64,000 nt of DNA from Ophioceras dolichostomum (lineage: Eukaryota; Ascomycota; Sordariomycetes; Magnaporthales; Ophioceraceae). The stretch is taken from NCBI GenBank assembly GCA_003049485.1, contig PYST01000042.1, positions 116,441 through 180,440 on the forward strand. Direction: 5' to 3'. Below are positions 21,385 to 32,448 of this stretch, piece by piece (position 1 is the first letter of the stretch; the number at the start of each line of letters is the position of its first letter). Under the pieces are notes generated by a model. That model did no database searches. It saw only the letters and a list, made by a program, of their open reading frames with translations, and was not told the DNA's origin. Made by a program: the position numbers and the translations under genes.

Positions 21385-24300
21385 GACGGGCGATATGGCC
21401 GGTGTTCAAAGCAGACTTGAGCAGCAGACATGAAAAAGAGCAGACGTCAGGAGCAGACGTGAAAAAGCAGACGCGAGGAGCGGGACCAAAACTTTGTTTA
21501 GGTGATGGACTCTAGCGAGGCTGCGAAGTGCTGAAGGGCTGCCTGCCGACATGGCGCCTCATTACCGCTCAGCCGCATCTAGGAAGCCCCGTTTAGCCTC
21601 ATCTGCCAGCGCATCCTCAAGAAATCACGATGAGGCACACTGCGCTTGCTGGTTTGGGACTGCGATATTGGAAAAGGCGCCACTGTGGCGTCCAATAGCG
21701 ATACAGAGCAGACATGGACTTTTTCCACGAGGGCCATGTCCATCCCGCTTTAGGCGACGTGGCGATGATATAGAAATTATTGTCGTGCAGAGCCGTCGTC
21801 ACGGGGAAGTCCGGTGGGGCATTGGAGCCGAGCTTTTGTCCACTTTTTGCAGACCGCACTAGGAGAATGCTTCAACGCGTCGATCCCTTCCGAAGTGTAT
21901 CAGACACCTCCGGTTCTCGAGTACCACAATCGCCGTTAATGCGGCCGGTTCACTGCCGATTCCGGACCGGAGGTTCGGCACGGCGGTGGGAGGACCGCGG
22001 CTGATGTTCTCATGCAGATGAGCCGCCCGTCTTATCCACACAGAGATTACACAACATCCGAGTCTCAAAACCCCGTTCGCCGAAACGGATCGGTTTCAAG
22101 CTTAAATACCCCCCCAAAAAAAAACAGTCAGCCGCTACATTCGGGAGCCGTGAACTCTGGTGGAAAGGGAGAAGGCTGGTCTAGCTCCATTGCGTTGTTG
22201 GCCCTGAGGTATGCTCCAAGAGGTACCCAGCCTTATGTGGGGTCGGCTAGGCTCTCATGTATCTGCGAAGCAGTCCTCGAGCGGTGGGATTCCCAGACTC
22301 TGCCAACGAGAGACAGGAAAGCCTCAACCACGAATCCTAGGAGGTATCTGGAAGCCTCTCGCAGTCAAGCTCCCAGTACGTCCGTTGCATGCTGCACGGC
22401 ACAGTCCCTTTGTCTCACTAACCCCCAGTTCTCAGTGTGCCTACGTACAGGTCTACATAGCTGGAATAGGGAGGTTTGTTTGGAGCCCCCTCCTTCACGC
22501 TTGCTCATTGTGTTGATACTGATCTAGAACTCTCAGGGCATTAGCAAGAACGGATTCCACGAGACCCCTACATACCGAGGTCGATCCGGCAGATAGCCGA
22601 GCCGAGATGAATTTGGACACCGAAACTGACTTGTTCATATCGATTTCGCGGGCTCCGATCCACGTCCAGATCAGGTTGCCCCCGTTGCGTGATGAGTGCA
22701 TACAGGTCGCTAGATATTAGGTAAGAAGAACACAACCTGCCTAAGGCACCAATAGTTACCCTCCATGGCCGATGCCTCGGCAAATATTGTTTATTCTTGG
22801 ATCTCTGATCCTGTGGTCATTAGGGGAGATTCCGTACCTGTCCAGCTGGTCTCAGGCCTGGAGATGGTCTCCTCATTTCGAGAGTGCCGAAATGCTCAAC
22901 CATTCCATCCGGGGCTGGCTGGTCTTACATCACCCAATCGGCAGCGTCGAACCAACCAATGGAGTGTAATAGTGAAAGTAAAGGAGGAGGAAGAGGCCTC
23001 ACAACCGTTATTACCTAAGGCACCTGCTACGTCTCAACGCACGCCACAGGCCGGCTGTGATGGAGAGAACGCAACAGATACGGGTTGTTGCGGCAAAGGC
23101 GCGTTGCCGGCATCTTGGCTGAAATACTACCCTACAGGTAAGTACCATGTGTGCCAGTATGTACGGAGGATACCTCCGGGATCCCGAATCTGACGCCCCA
23201 CAGATCCCCGTCAGCAGCCAGTTGAAGCCCGGGAAACAGAGGCAGACAAGCAACGGCATTGGACCAGGTCCCGTGGCCGTCGCTCATTAGGACCGTTTTG
23301 AGCCACTCTCGCATGCCTTGTGCCCCGTCGGATGCCCTTCGCATCGCGATGGCATCATCCTTGGTTCCTTGGTGGCCGACCAGGTAGCTACCTGCCCTAG
23401 CGAGCTACACAGCTAACGGCTTACATGCGCTCGTGTAGGCGGATATGGCGGAGATGAGGCCATCCATAGTGGCCTGGAATTTCCCGAGAGGAGCTCTATT
23501 ATTACGACTATTGAGCGAAGCGAATGTCGGTGAATGAACGCGGTGTTCGCCGTTGACGTGTGTTGATGGCCACTCTCAGTCTCGTGACCGTATTGGCTGG
23601 TTCAGAGGGGCCATGGCATCCATGGCCGTCAGCCCGCTGACCACGCCTCGCCTCCGCTCATCTCGTGTGCCGTGCCTGCTTGCCAGCGAAGTCGGCGCAG
23701 CAAACCAACCTGAACCCGGCACGAGAGCATAGCACTGCTTCCTTCTGTCGAGTGCGCACACGATTCGCATGCTGAGTACCTGGGTAGGTATACATACAAT
23801 ACTCCCCCTGTAATATTGTCAACTCTGGGGATCCCTGGTACTTTGGAGACAGGCTTTTTCCTCATGAGCTCAGGTATTTTGTCTGTGCGGATCAACAAAC
23901 TTTTGACAATTTTACAGGGGGGGTTTTGTAAACCATCAATCTCAGTTCCTACTTACACGCAAACGAAGAGTACAGGCTCCCTCGCAACCATCGTCATCAT
24001 CAATCCAGTTACCAGACTGCGAATGCAACGTTGTGAAAAACAAATCCCATAGATGTCAATCGCCTGTAACTCTGGATCGTACTCGGGAAACTTCGCCGCC
24101 ACCGCGCTACACTCTTCGAGAGCGCAAGAGGCGCGGTCCTTTGTTTTTGTTCTGACTCGCTTATTGGCTTCTCTGGTCCCGTTGACCCTGTTGCTGGCTG
24201 GCTTGGCTGGACTAGGGGTGGAGGGATCGATATTCTCACCAAAATTTCAACAAGGCTAGGATTCTCTTTCGTTCGGAATCGGACAAGGACTGCCCGTCTT

Positions 24301-26812
24301 TGGGATGTTGAAAGCAGAAATGAAAAGCAATTGATGAGAATGAGCGAGGACTCAGAACGCTCGAGGAGCAGGATGCATGTTTGGCTCGAAGCTTAATTGC
24401 AGCTAACCGTGCAGCTGGGAGGCGCGGAGTTTCCAGCCCTAATAACCCCGAAAACCACTTCGAGTTAGCGTCATGCCAGGCTGGCAGGCCAGGGTCTTCT
24501 CGAGTCCAAGGGTTCATCCCTCCTCCATCCCTCGAGCTCTCTCCACAGTTCATCCTTTCTTCCATCCTCAACTCTTGTTGCCTTTTTCGAACGTCATCAT
24601 CATCATCGCGCTACAAGGGCCCGAGGATTCGGTCGCGCTTGCCTGCCTGCCTAACCAAATGACTGCACTATTCCAAATCGCCTCCCCTCGCTGCTAGGCC
24701 GTTTTGCTGTCTGAGAACTGAGCGAATATTTCCCTTTTTTCTTTCTACTTTATTTTTAGAACCATCCGGCCCAGCAAGTCGGGCGGCGGTGGGTGGTGGT
24801 CCTCGTGTCCTCGTGTATGGATTCGATCAACAATCCAGACCGGCAGCCTGCCTACGGCCCCCTAAGCCCGGCTCTCACGGCCTGACGTGTACGCACGCAA
24901 CGAATGGAGTTGGAATTCCACCCTTTCCACGGCGCGAGCGTCTCCCGCGGCGCACAACAGCGGTCGTGGCGCTCGACAACGCATCGAACACCCTCGTTCC
25001 ATGCAGATGAGGAGGAAGAATCCATGCCCTACGCAGGCAGGCAGACTCAGGTCTCGCTCGGTAGGCCAGGTTTGAGCTCGGCGATTCTGGATCTCCGGCT
25101 AGCTGCTGAGGGGGAGAGCTGCTCAGCCTTACTGTCATGTCTAACCCCCGCCATTGCTCGCAGCAGTCCATCGTTTGTTCCCAGGGTTCGGTGCTGCGGG
25201 GGCCGCCTCCCTCTGCTCTGCAAGTTGTCGGAGTGCGGAAGTCTGCATTTCTTACTCGAGCGCAGAACGTCGTGTTTGCATGAGAGCATCATCAATGCGG
25301 CCCGAATACCTACTGCTGAAGACCGGACGATATGTCCTTGTCTCGATATTGATGGCTTCCTGCCAAGGTAGGCTCCCTCTCTAAATTACCGCCAAACTCG
25401 CTCGTCCAGCGTCGACGCCGAGAGTCCTCTTTGGGGTTTATTTTTACTTTCCTCTTCTTTCACCGTCTCTTCTGCACATATGTCGCGCTTGTGGCAAGTC
25501 CCATCCAGCGCTCAGTCCCTCCCGCTGATGAACGTTGTTTTTTTTTTTGGAGTGGTTATTGGCTTCTGTTTTGCTGTTCCTCGCGTGTTTTTCACATGAC
25601 GATATGCACCTATCACGAGTTGTGGATGGGCATGTGCACCGCCCCGGACACACCGCAGACGCGGAGAGGGAATTTTCGTGTGGCTTCTCAGCAATAAGCC
25701 CCGGTGTCATTCAATAACTCTCGGAGAAAAAACAACAAGGGACAGCTTGGTGGTGGCTACGTAGCAGAGCTAGCCGGGCTGCACTGCGTCCAGCCAGACG
25801 AGACTAGTCCGAACTCGGGAGCAACTTACCAGCTCCCCTATGATGAGTAGGGCTGGCTTCGAGGGCTACTGGCAGCCGCAGTAGCTGCGCCGTCAGCCGC
25901 CTCCGCACATGTCATACCCTCCGTCCCATTTTCTCTCACTCACCGGTACTACCATTGCTACTTCCCTCCAATAAGAGTGCGGAGAAGCCATGTGAGCCCA
26001 CCACCCTCCATATTGCTCTCGTTGTCGTCGAGTCCGTCCATGTATGAGTGGTGTGGGTGGGCACCCACCGGGTGCTTCTCGTAGCTTTCCAGACATCGAC
26101 TAGCTAGCGGCAGTATCGTTGCATCCCGATTCCAAGCCGGACCTTCGTGGCTACCTAGCTTGCTCCCCCTACCCCTCCGTCAGCGCTGTAGCTTCCTCGC
26201 CTCGTCCTTCCGTATCCTCCCTACTGATTGCTGACTCTCTATACCATGCCCCTCTCGGAGCTGAGACTGAGTGTCTCTTCTAGGTCGGGGTGCTGCTGGG
26301 CAGTGTGAGATGTGGCGGGCCCTCGGCGGGGGACCTAGTCTATTTTCGCAACGGCCTTCTGTCTTGGTTCCCTCAATTACTCTCGTGTCATAGGCTAACA
26401 GTCATGTTAGACTCTGCCTGCCGATGGCGATCTCAGCCGTCACGAGCCTTCCCGGAAAGACTGTGCCTACACACCCTCCTTGCCTGCTCAGGTTGACACG
26501 AGGGGGCTTAGGGCTTAGTATCGACGGCATCCAGAGGCAACCGAGTAGCGGAGGTGAAGACGGGAAATTTTGTATCATGAGAGGCAGGACCTCGTTGTCA
26601 TCAAGTGATGATCTCGTCTATATAAGGATAGAGATGCCCTCCCTCCAGATGGGAAAAATCTCCTATCCTCATCACCATCATCAACACAAAGCAATCAATA
26701 GCAACTACTACAACAACAACACTACCACCACCAATACCACCACCACTACCACTTCGCTTTCATCCTCAACTCTCTTAACTCCCACCACTCAACCAACCAA
26801 CCAACCTTCAAA
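21385..26812. other. Long gene-poor region
   Basis: This 5.4-kb stretch holds no gene I can support. ORFs up to about 170 codons occur (for example near 22012-22527 and 24904-25371), but their translations are compositionally random, without signal peptides, domains or paired splice sites. It is not strongly AT-rich. I see no terminal repeats or transposase motifs. A TAGGTA-type palindromic word lies near 23778. Confidence 0.5.
26619..26626 (+). promoter_or_regulatory. TATA box of the But2-like gene
   Basis: TATATAAG lies 194 bases before the ATG at 26813. It is followed by a CA-rich leader of CAACAACAAC and CCACCACCA runs free of structure. This pattern is typical of highly expressed fungal secreted-protein genes. 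Confidence 0.6.
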
Positions 26813-27280
26813 ATGAAGTTCACCAGCTCTGCCATCCTCTCTGCCCTCCTGGCCACTGCCGCCTGGGCCTCTCCTCTCACTCCGAAGCGCTCGTCGTGCG
26901 CCAGCGAGGCTGCCGCCTACCCGCAGACCTTCTCTGTGAGCAACAGCCACTACCAGGACCTGAGCTTCGACGTCCACGCCCCCGCCACGGGCGCCTGCCA
27001 GCTTGAGGTGCACTTCCCTCCCAACTACCTCATCTCGTCGACTGGCAACGCCCAGCTCAACGTCAGGGACCTCAACGGCCCTGCTCCTGGCTCCCTCGTC
27101 GGCACCATCACCCTGTCCAGCGACCCGACTGAGACGACCCGCAAGTTCATCAACTCCTTCGGCTGCCGCACCGACGCGCCCATGGCCTACCGCTTCGAGA
27201 TCGCCAACTCGTGGACCTCGGGCAGCGTCACCTTCAACCCGGCCGCCAACGCCGGCATCTTCATGACCTACAACTGCTAA
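26813..27280 (+). CDS. Small secreted protein with But2 C-terminal-like domain
   Basis: A 155-aa single-exon ORF. A signal peptide (1-19, ending AAWASP) is followed by a KR pair (about 24-25), then a compact domain with four cysteines: SSCASE, GACQLEVHFP, FGCRTD and the terminal YNC. The succession SFDVHAP, CQLEVHFPPNY, RFEIANSW and the closing GIFMTYNC resembles the beta-sandwich But2 (ubiquitin-3 binding protein) C-terminal domain found in many fungal secreted proteins. Whether such extracellular versions bind anything is unknown. Codon use is strongly C-biased, and the gene has a TATA box and CA-rich leader, so high expression is likely. It is an isolated gene in gene-poor DNA, the setting often seen for effector candidates. 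Confidence 0.82.
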   Translation: MKFTSSAILSALLATAAWASPLTPKRSSCASEAAAYPQTFSVSNSHYQDLSFDVHAPATGACQLEVHFPPNYLISSTGNAQLNVRDLNGPAPGSLVGTITLSSDPTETTRKFINSFGCRTDAPMAYRFEIANSWTSGSVTFNPAANAGIFMTYNC

Positions 27281-30200
27281 GCGCATCAGCGGCTGCGGTT
27301 TTTAATCATCTGTTTTTTTTCTTCTCCCTTTGTCATAATCAACAACATCAAGGCAGCTAGCATGGCATCAGGTCTTGGTTTCATTCCTTTGTAGACATCT
27401 AGGGACATTTCGGGGGCGGCATCGCTGGGTCAGGAATTGCATTTTGGGACGGGAATTGCATTACAGGAGCCGGTTAGCTTCTTTGGGACTACTTCATTCC
27501 TTCATGTTGAATTTGTTAGACCTTGGTTTCTGTTCTTTTGGCAGCGTGTTCGCGCCTTTTAATGGTCACTCCTTTAAAAAAGCATTTTAAGGGCAAATAC
27601 ATTTATTTCTGCAACCGAAACTCGATACGCTTCTTGTCGACTTGCTTCACAACGGCCACAAACATCGTGAACGATCCGGTTGAAACTTAGGGGGCTTGAG
27701 ATTCGAGAGAAATAGCCGTGATGCAAATGTTATTTCCCCAATTGTGACACTCCCTCTGCAGACAACTCCGTGAGCGTATATCCAACTCTAATTTTTCATC
27801 TGCGTGGCTGTAATACTTCCCCCGGAATCCTTCCCGAGTCCTCGGCACCAGCGCCGCGCCTCTGCGTGTACGTTTGGAGAATGTACACAAAAGAGTGTGG
27901 AAACAAGATCGTCCGTCCAAAGGCGGTCAGCAGCTCGCAATTTTTTGCCCTCCGTACTTACATCACATGATCTCGTATCAAGACCGTCGACTTCCCGTCT
28001 TTCTGTCCCCATGACGACTCAGAGGGGAGAAGTGGTGACACTGCATCTATTTACGCGTATGTCTCAGAGGAGGTGGAGAGGGAAAGGGGTACAGCACCCA
28101 CTCACTTGATCCTAGACGTAGGTAGGGTGCTGATGGTGACGACAGCTATGCCGGTAGTCGCGGACTGCCGCCTGGTATTTCTCCGAGTTGGACAACCGGC
28201 ATTATCGGAGTGGCTAAGATCGGGCCAGATACAGATCCAAGTCGCCGAGCCCTCTAGCGTGGAATTCAGTGCAATGGAATCACTGAAGCAGAAAACACAT
28301 TGAAGGGGATACAACCAGTTCATCAGCGCATCAACACGACCTCTTAGCTCTCATATATAAGAATCCTCTTAGCCCAGGCTGCATCGCCAAACTCCAAGGC
28401 AGTGACGAAGCCAGTCACGGAGCCCTAGATTCGTTGTCACGAATGGCGCGTGGCAGTATAGTCACAGGCGGCAATAGCCAGCCAGACAGCCAAACAAAAA
28501 TATGAATGGCAGTCGATGCCGTACTGTCCTTGGCCACCTCACCTGCCTGGCCTCCTTTGTACAAGTCTTGGGAGGGAGCGTGCCGAAGTCGACGGTGTGA
28601 CTGAAACAGGTCGCAGTACTCTCCCAGGATCTCACGGAGGACAAAACTTCCACCAAATTCGGGAGAATGTATTACCTTGCATCAGCCTGGTAACCTCCGA
28701 TGTCTTCCGGTTCTAGCAGTACTCTCGGACTAGCTGTGTTGGTCCATAGAGCCGATCAGTTACACTTGGGAGGCTGAGGGGGGCGCTTCATACGTGCCTC
28801 ACGCCCTCCCACTGCCACTGGATAAAGTTGCCTCATCTCGGAGGCGGGCAGTACGGGACGAGCCCAACCCTTTTCGGGAAAACCAGGGACATTTCTGCTG
28901 GTTCTATGTGAAAGCTTTCGATATACCATAGCCCGACTCACCAAGGGGGAGAAGATGTTTGTATCCGCAGCATCAGTGCACTAAGTTGAGTGCTACTTCT
29001 CGATTTCCTGCGACCGCGCGGAGGTAGATAGGCGTTACTCCTATCTACGTCGGTCCGCCTCTAGGTCTCGGCTGTCTTCAATCTTGATGGATAGATGCCT
29101 CTGACTGATTAACCTGACCCCAGGCGTAAATGCGACAAGCCTAATAGTCCGTTATTTCGCTGTCATCCCCGCGGACCCGCCGTTGGTGAGTTTTACGGCG
29201 TACATGCAAGACAGGTTTACGATTGGTGTGAGCCCGTGGACCATCTCCTTACTTGCCCAGCCCGCTTCAGGTATCATTCGTAGCTGCTCTAGCCTACCAT
29301 CCCGCATTATCCCATAAATCTCTTGTACGTATTCGCGGTATGGGGAGAACCGCCCATTCCTGATCATAGCAGCAAGGCATGCAGATTCGTCATATCGCAG
29401 ACGTCCCGCGCCTCGAGATCCCCTCTCCGATGTGGACACAGTCGCTGTGGACACGGCCCGCGGTCCAAGTACATCGTCAACCCGAAACCGTATGTCGACT
29501 TCTTTTGTCGCAACGTTCCGCCCCGGAGAAGGGCAACATGGACAGGGCCAAGCGGGACGAGGCTGCGCGCGGCGAGGGTGCCAAGGAAGGCGAAGGCAGG
29601 GCCGGGTCGAAGCCGAGAGAGGGCCTGATCAACTCCCTTGTTGCACGGATAGACATGACATGACGTACGGCAGGATGCTCTCAATGATCGCGTTTGCCAG
29701 CGTGGCGGTGACCATGTTTTTCGACAAGGAGGCCAACGCCCGGGGCCCCTGCACGCGGTTTAGCGCCTAGTCGTACCTGCTTGGGGGCGACCCCAGAAAC
29801 GGCCGATGTACGTGAAGCTCGGAAGGGAGCATCCCCCCCCCCCCCAAAAAAAAAAAGCACAAGCCGGCCATCTCATACTGCGAGTGGCCTGAGCGATGCC
29901 CGAGCGGCTTTTTCTCTCGTTCTTGAGGCGTGAATTTTTTAACCGTTGATTTTCAGACGTTGGGTCTCTGCAAGCGACGGAGGCCATGTTCTCTTCGTCC
30001 TCTCACATCAGTTGGGGAGATATTGGTACAGTAGGGGAGAGCGTAAAAAGGTTGAACCGAAACAAACAGCTTAGGGGAGGGGAAGAGGAAAATGAGCCAA
30101 AATGAAACGCTGGTAGTCATGGGCGACATAACATTACCGAGGTATTCCTGTTTGGGGGATGGTCATTCTCATACAAGCCAGTGCACAGCCCGAATGGCAG

Positions 30201-31136
30201 GCTCAAAACAGAAAGGAGCCGCACATCCCCCATTTCCTCCTATCTTGCCTAGGTAGGTACCAACCATAGCGCGGTGCTTGTTTTTAAAGACGCTGCGGAA
30301 ACGCCTTTCCCATATAACAAAATCAATCTCAGCATACGAAAATTGTCGTCTGCGACGCAAGGGCGAAGATTGTCTCAAATAGCGTCTCTGAGATCGTTTT
30401 CAAAGCAAACCGTTATAAAGAACAGGACCGGTCTGCTAAAAAAAAACAAAAACTTCTAATACGTCGTTTCCTTTTTCTAATATCGCTTCCTGCCTAGTAA
30501 AACCGCCTTTTTGTTTCCCCAGACTACCTACCTTCCTTTTGCAAAATTACCTTTTTGCGCTGCAAAATCATCTTCCTGCCCTAGAAAACCGTCGTCTGCG
30601 ACGAAAGAAGCAAAGCACCCTCCGATTTTTCACAGTCTCCAAGGGCTTTCGCCGTCTCCCAAAGCGCCTTCAAAAAACGGCCCCGCGCACCATGGTAGGT
30701 AAGCAAGGCTGAGGATGTGACGTTCTCCCCCTACGTACAAAGGAAAAATAGAGCGTTGTATTGTAAAGAGTGATGCTCTCCTAAAGAGAGGGGTCACCTC
30801 CGTATTTAATCTACAAAGAGAATAACGCGCTCGCGTTGACTAAGCAGCCAGGTGCTCGCCCCGTATCACGTGCTTCCAAAACGCCACAGAGGAGCTACCC
30901 CATAATTTTGTCCTCCACAATCCACGCGGAGGAGCGAAGCTTGACTATTGTCCCATTCGACATTGAAATGAGAGGTAAGTTGCTTTGCTCCTCAGGGGTC
31001 TATCAAGCAAATATGCCTGTATTACAAAGATCTGGGACTAAGTAAGGTGCACAAAGGAAACAAAATCAGCCCCGCGAGAGAACCCTTCTCCACAGGCTCT
31101 AGCCCAGTTAGACGATAAACAGTGCTCAGACACGCG
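27281..31136. other. Gene-poor spacer with low-complexity tracts
   Basis: A 3.9-kb stretch without a supported gene. It contains a poly-C/poly-A tract (about 29837-29859), an isolated TATATAAG (about 28354), and degenerate repeats sharing a TTCCTGCC(C)TAG-AAAACCG core (30340-30660). A short GC-rich, coding-like patch (about 29490-29770) is open in several frames and may be a gene relic. Confidence 0.5.
29837..29859. repeat. Homopolymer tract (C)n(A)n
   Basis: A run of about a dozen C directly followed by about a dozen A. Its length may be unreliable in the assembly. Confidence 0.8.
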
Positions 31137-32246
31137 ATGGACCGTCGACGCATCGGGAACCTGGAAATACCGGTGTTCTCCGCACTCGGCTACCACAAGG
31201 CCGTGGTCCTCGGCGCGGACCGCATCGAACTGAACGCCGCCGGGTCGTACGCGGCCGGCGGCCTGACGCCGTCTGTCCCGGAAGTAGTGGACGTGATAGG
31301 AGAACCGGCACCTCTGCCCTATCCCACTCTTCTTCATGGAAGGCAGCGCGCTCCGGTGCGGGTCATGATCCGTCCGCGGGGCGCGCCTTCTCCCTTTTCG
31401 CCATCATCTCGTGACGAGGGCGAAGCTGGAGCGCCAGCGGGAGCGGAAGCGGAAGCGGGCCCGGAACCTGAGCCGGAGCCTGAGCCGGAGCCTGAGCCGG
31501 AGCCTGAGCCGGAGCCTGAGCCGGAGCCTGAGCCGGAGCCTGAGCCGGAACCTGAGCTGGAACCTGAGCCGGATTTCATCTACACGCACAAAGAATTCGA
31601 GACGGGGATGCGCGACGCCATCGTCGCGTTCAAGGAGGCGAAACCTCCTCTCCTTCGAGAGGATTTGGGCGACGGGTTCGTGTTTGGGATTCTGAAGAGG
31701 AAAGAGGGAAACGTCGCAAATAGCAACAACAGCGAGAGGGGAGTGACAGGGACAGGGGCTGAGAGTGGGAGGATGCTATTGAAGGTGGACATCGAGCGAA
31801 ACAGCGAGCTCGTCCGGCTGGCGAGGCCGTTTCCGTGCGTGTTCCACAGGGCGTTCGACGAGCTCGTGTCTCAGGGCGATGCCCTGCAGGCCCTTGAGGA
31901 CGTGATCAGCTGCGGCTTCGACGCCATCTTGACGTCTGGCGGGCGCGGGAGCGCGCTGGATCACGCGGACGTGCTGGACCGCCTTTTGGAGGCGTCTCGG
32001 GGCCGGGTAGAGATCATCGTCGGTGGCGGGGTGCGGGCCGGGCCGAGGCTGGCCACCCTGGCTGACCGGCTTGATGACGGAGAATCACGGGGCCTTGGAC
32101 GGAAGGACGGCCTATGGTTTCACTCGTCGTGCTTGAAGGGGGCGGACGAGACACTCCCTGATTACGGTGAGGCGATGGCTATCACATCGGCGCTGTGGGC
32201 TGTAAATAGGGAACCATCTCCGGATGATGCGGAGGGAGGGTCTTAG
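31137..32246 (+). CDS. CutC-family copper homeostasis protein with Glu-Pro insert
   Basis: CutC proteins are TIM-barrel proteins linked to copper tolerance; their exact activity is unsettled. Landmarks are LEIPVFSALGY, GADRIELNAAG, GGLTPSVPE, VMIRPRG (barrel strand), FHRAFDE, DAILTSGG, IIVGGGVRAG and the C-terminal FHSSCLKG. These match bacterial and human CutC in order. An insert between VMIRPRG and DFIYTHKEF holds about 35 residues of alternating Glu-Pro, which lengthens the protein to 369 aa against about 250-270 in bacteria. A second acidic/Asn-rich insert (KEGNVANSNNSERG) follows. I start at the ATG at 31137; the open frame reaches 31122 only via a GTG. Single exon. It converges on the alkaline phosphatase gene with only 200 bases between stops. 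Confidence 0.9.
   Translation: MDRRRIGNLEIPVFSALGYHKAVVLGADRIELNAAGSYAAGGLTPSVPEVVDVIGEPAPLPYPTLLHGRQRAPVRVMIRPRGAPSPFSPSSRDEGEAGAPAGAEAEAGPEPEPEPEPEPEPEPEPEPEPEPEPEPEPEPELEPEPDFIYTHKEFETGMRDAIVAFKEAKPPLLREDLGDGFVFGILKRKEGNVANSNNSERGVTGTGAESGRMLLKVDIERNSELVRLARPFPCVFHRAFDELVSQGDALQALEDVISCGFDAILTSGGRGSALDHADVLDRLLEASRGRVEIIVGGGVRAGPRLATLADRLDDGESRGLGRKDGLWFHSSCLKGADETLPDYGEAMAITSALWAVNREPSPDDAEGGS
31463..31573 (+). repeat. 12-nt minisatellite coding Glu-Pro repeats in cutC
   Basis: About eight to nine near-perfect copies of GAGCCTGAGCCG, with GGA/GAA variants at the edges. The period is a multiple of three, so copy changes keep the reading frame. The reverse strand reads as a Gly-Ser repeat. 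Confidence 0.9.
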
Positions 32247-32448
32247 ATGTTATTATTTTATTTTATTTTTTCTTATCACGATCGGTCAGGACTTATCAAG
32301 ATTAAATTATGAGATTTTGGGTTCAGATCTACTAGTATGGACAGGACCCTCGGTATTTGGAGGAGCAAAAGAGTTATCGTCGTCGTCATATGTGTCATAA
32401 GCCTGGGAATGAATTACAACAAGCTTTTTGTGTTAACTTGGTCTGGCC

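Noticed and set aside
22012..22527. 171-codon plus-strand ORF in the gene-poor region
   Set aside because: No signal peptide, domain or compositional bias, and no splice partner.
24904..25371. 155-codon plus-strand ORF
   Set aside because: No recognisable motif; overlapping frames are equally open.
31334..31579. Minus-strand Gly-Ser repeat ORF
   Set aside because: Pure reverse-strand reading of the Glu-Pro minisatellite in cutC.
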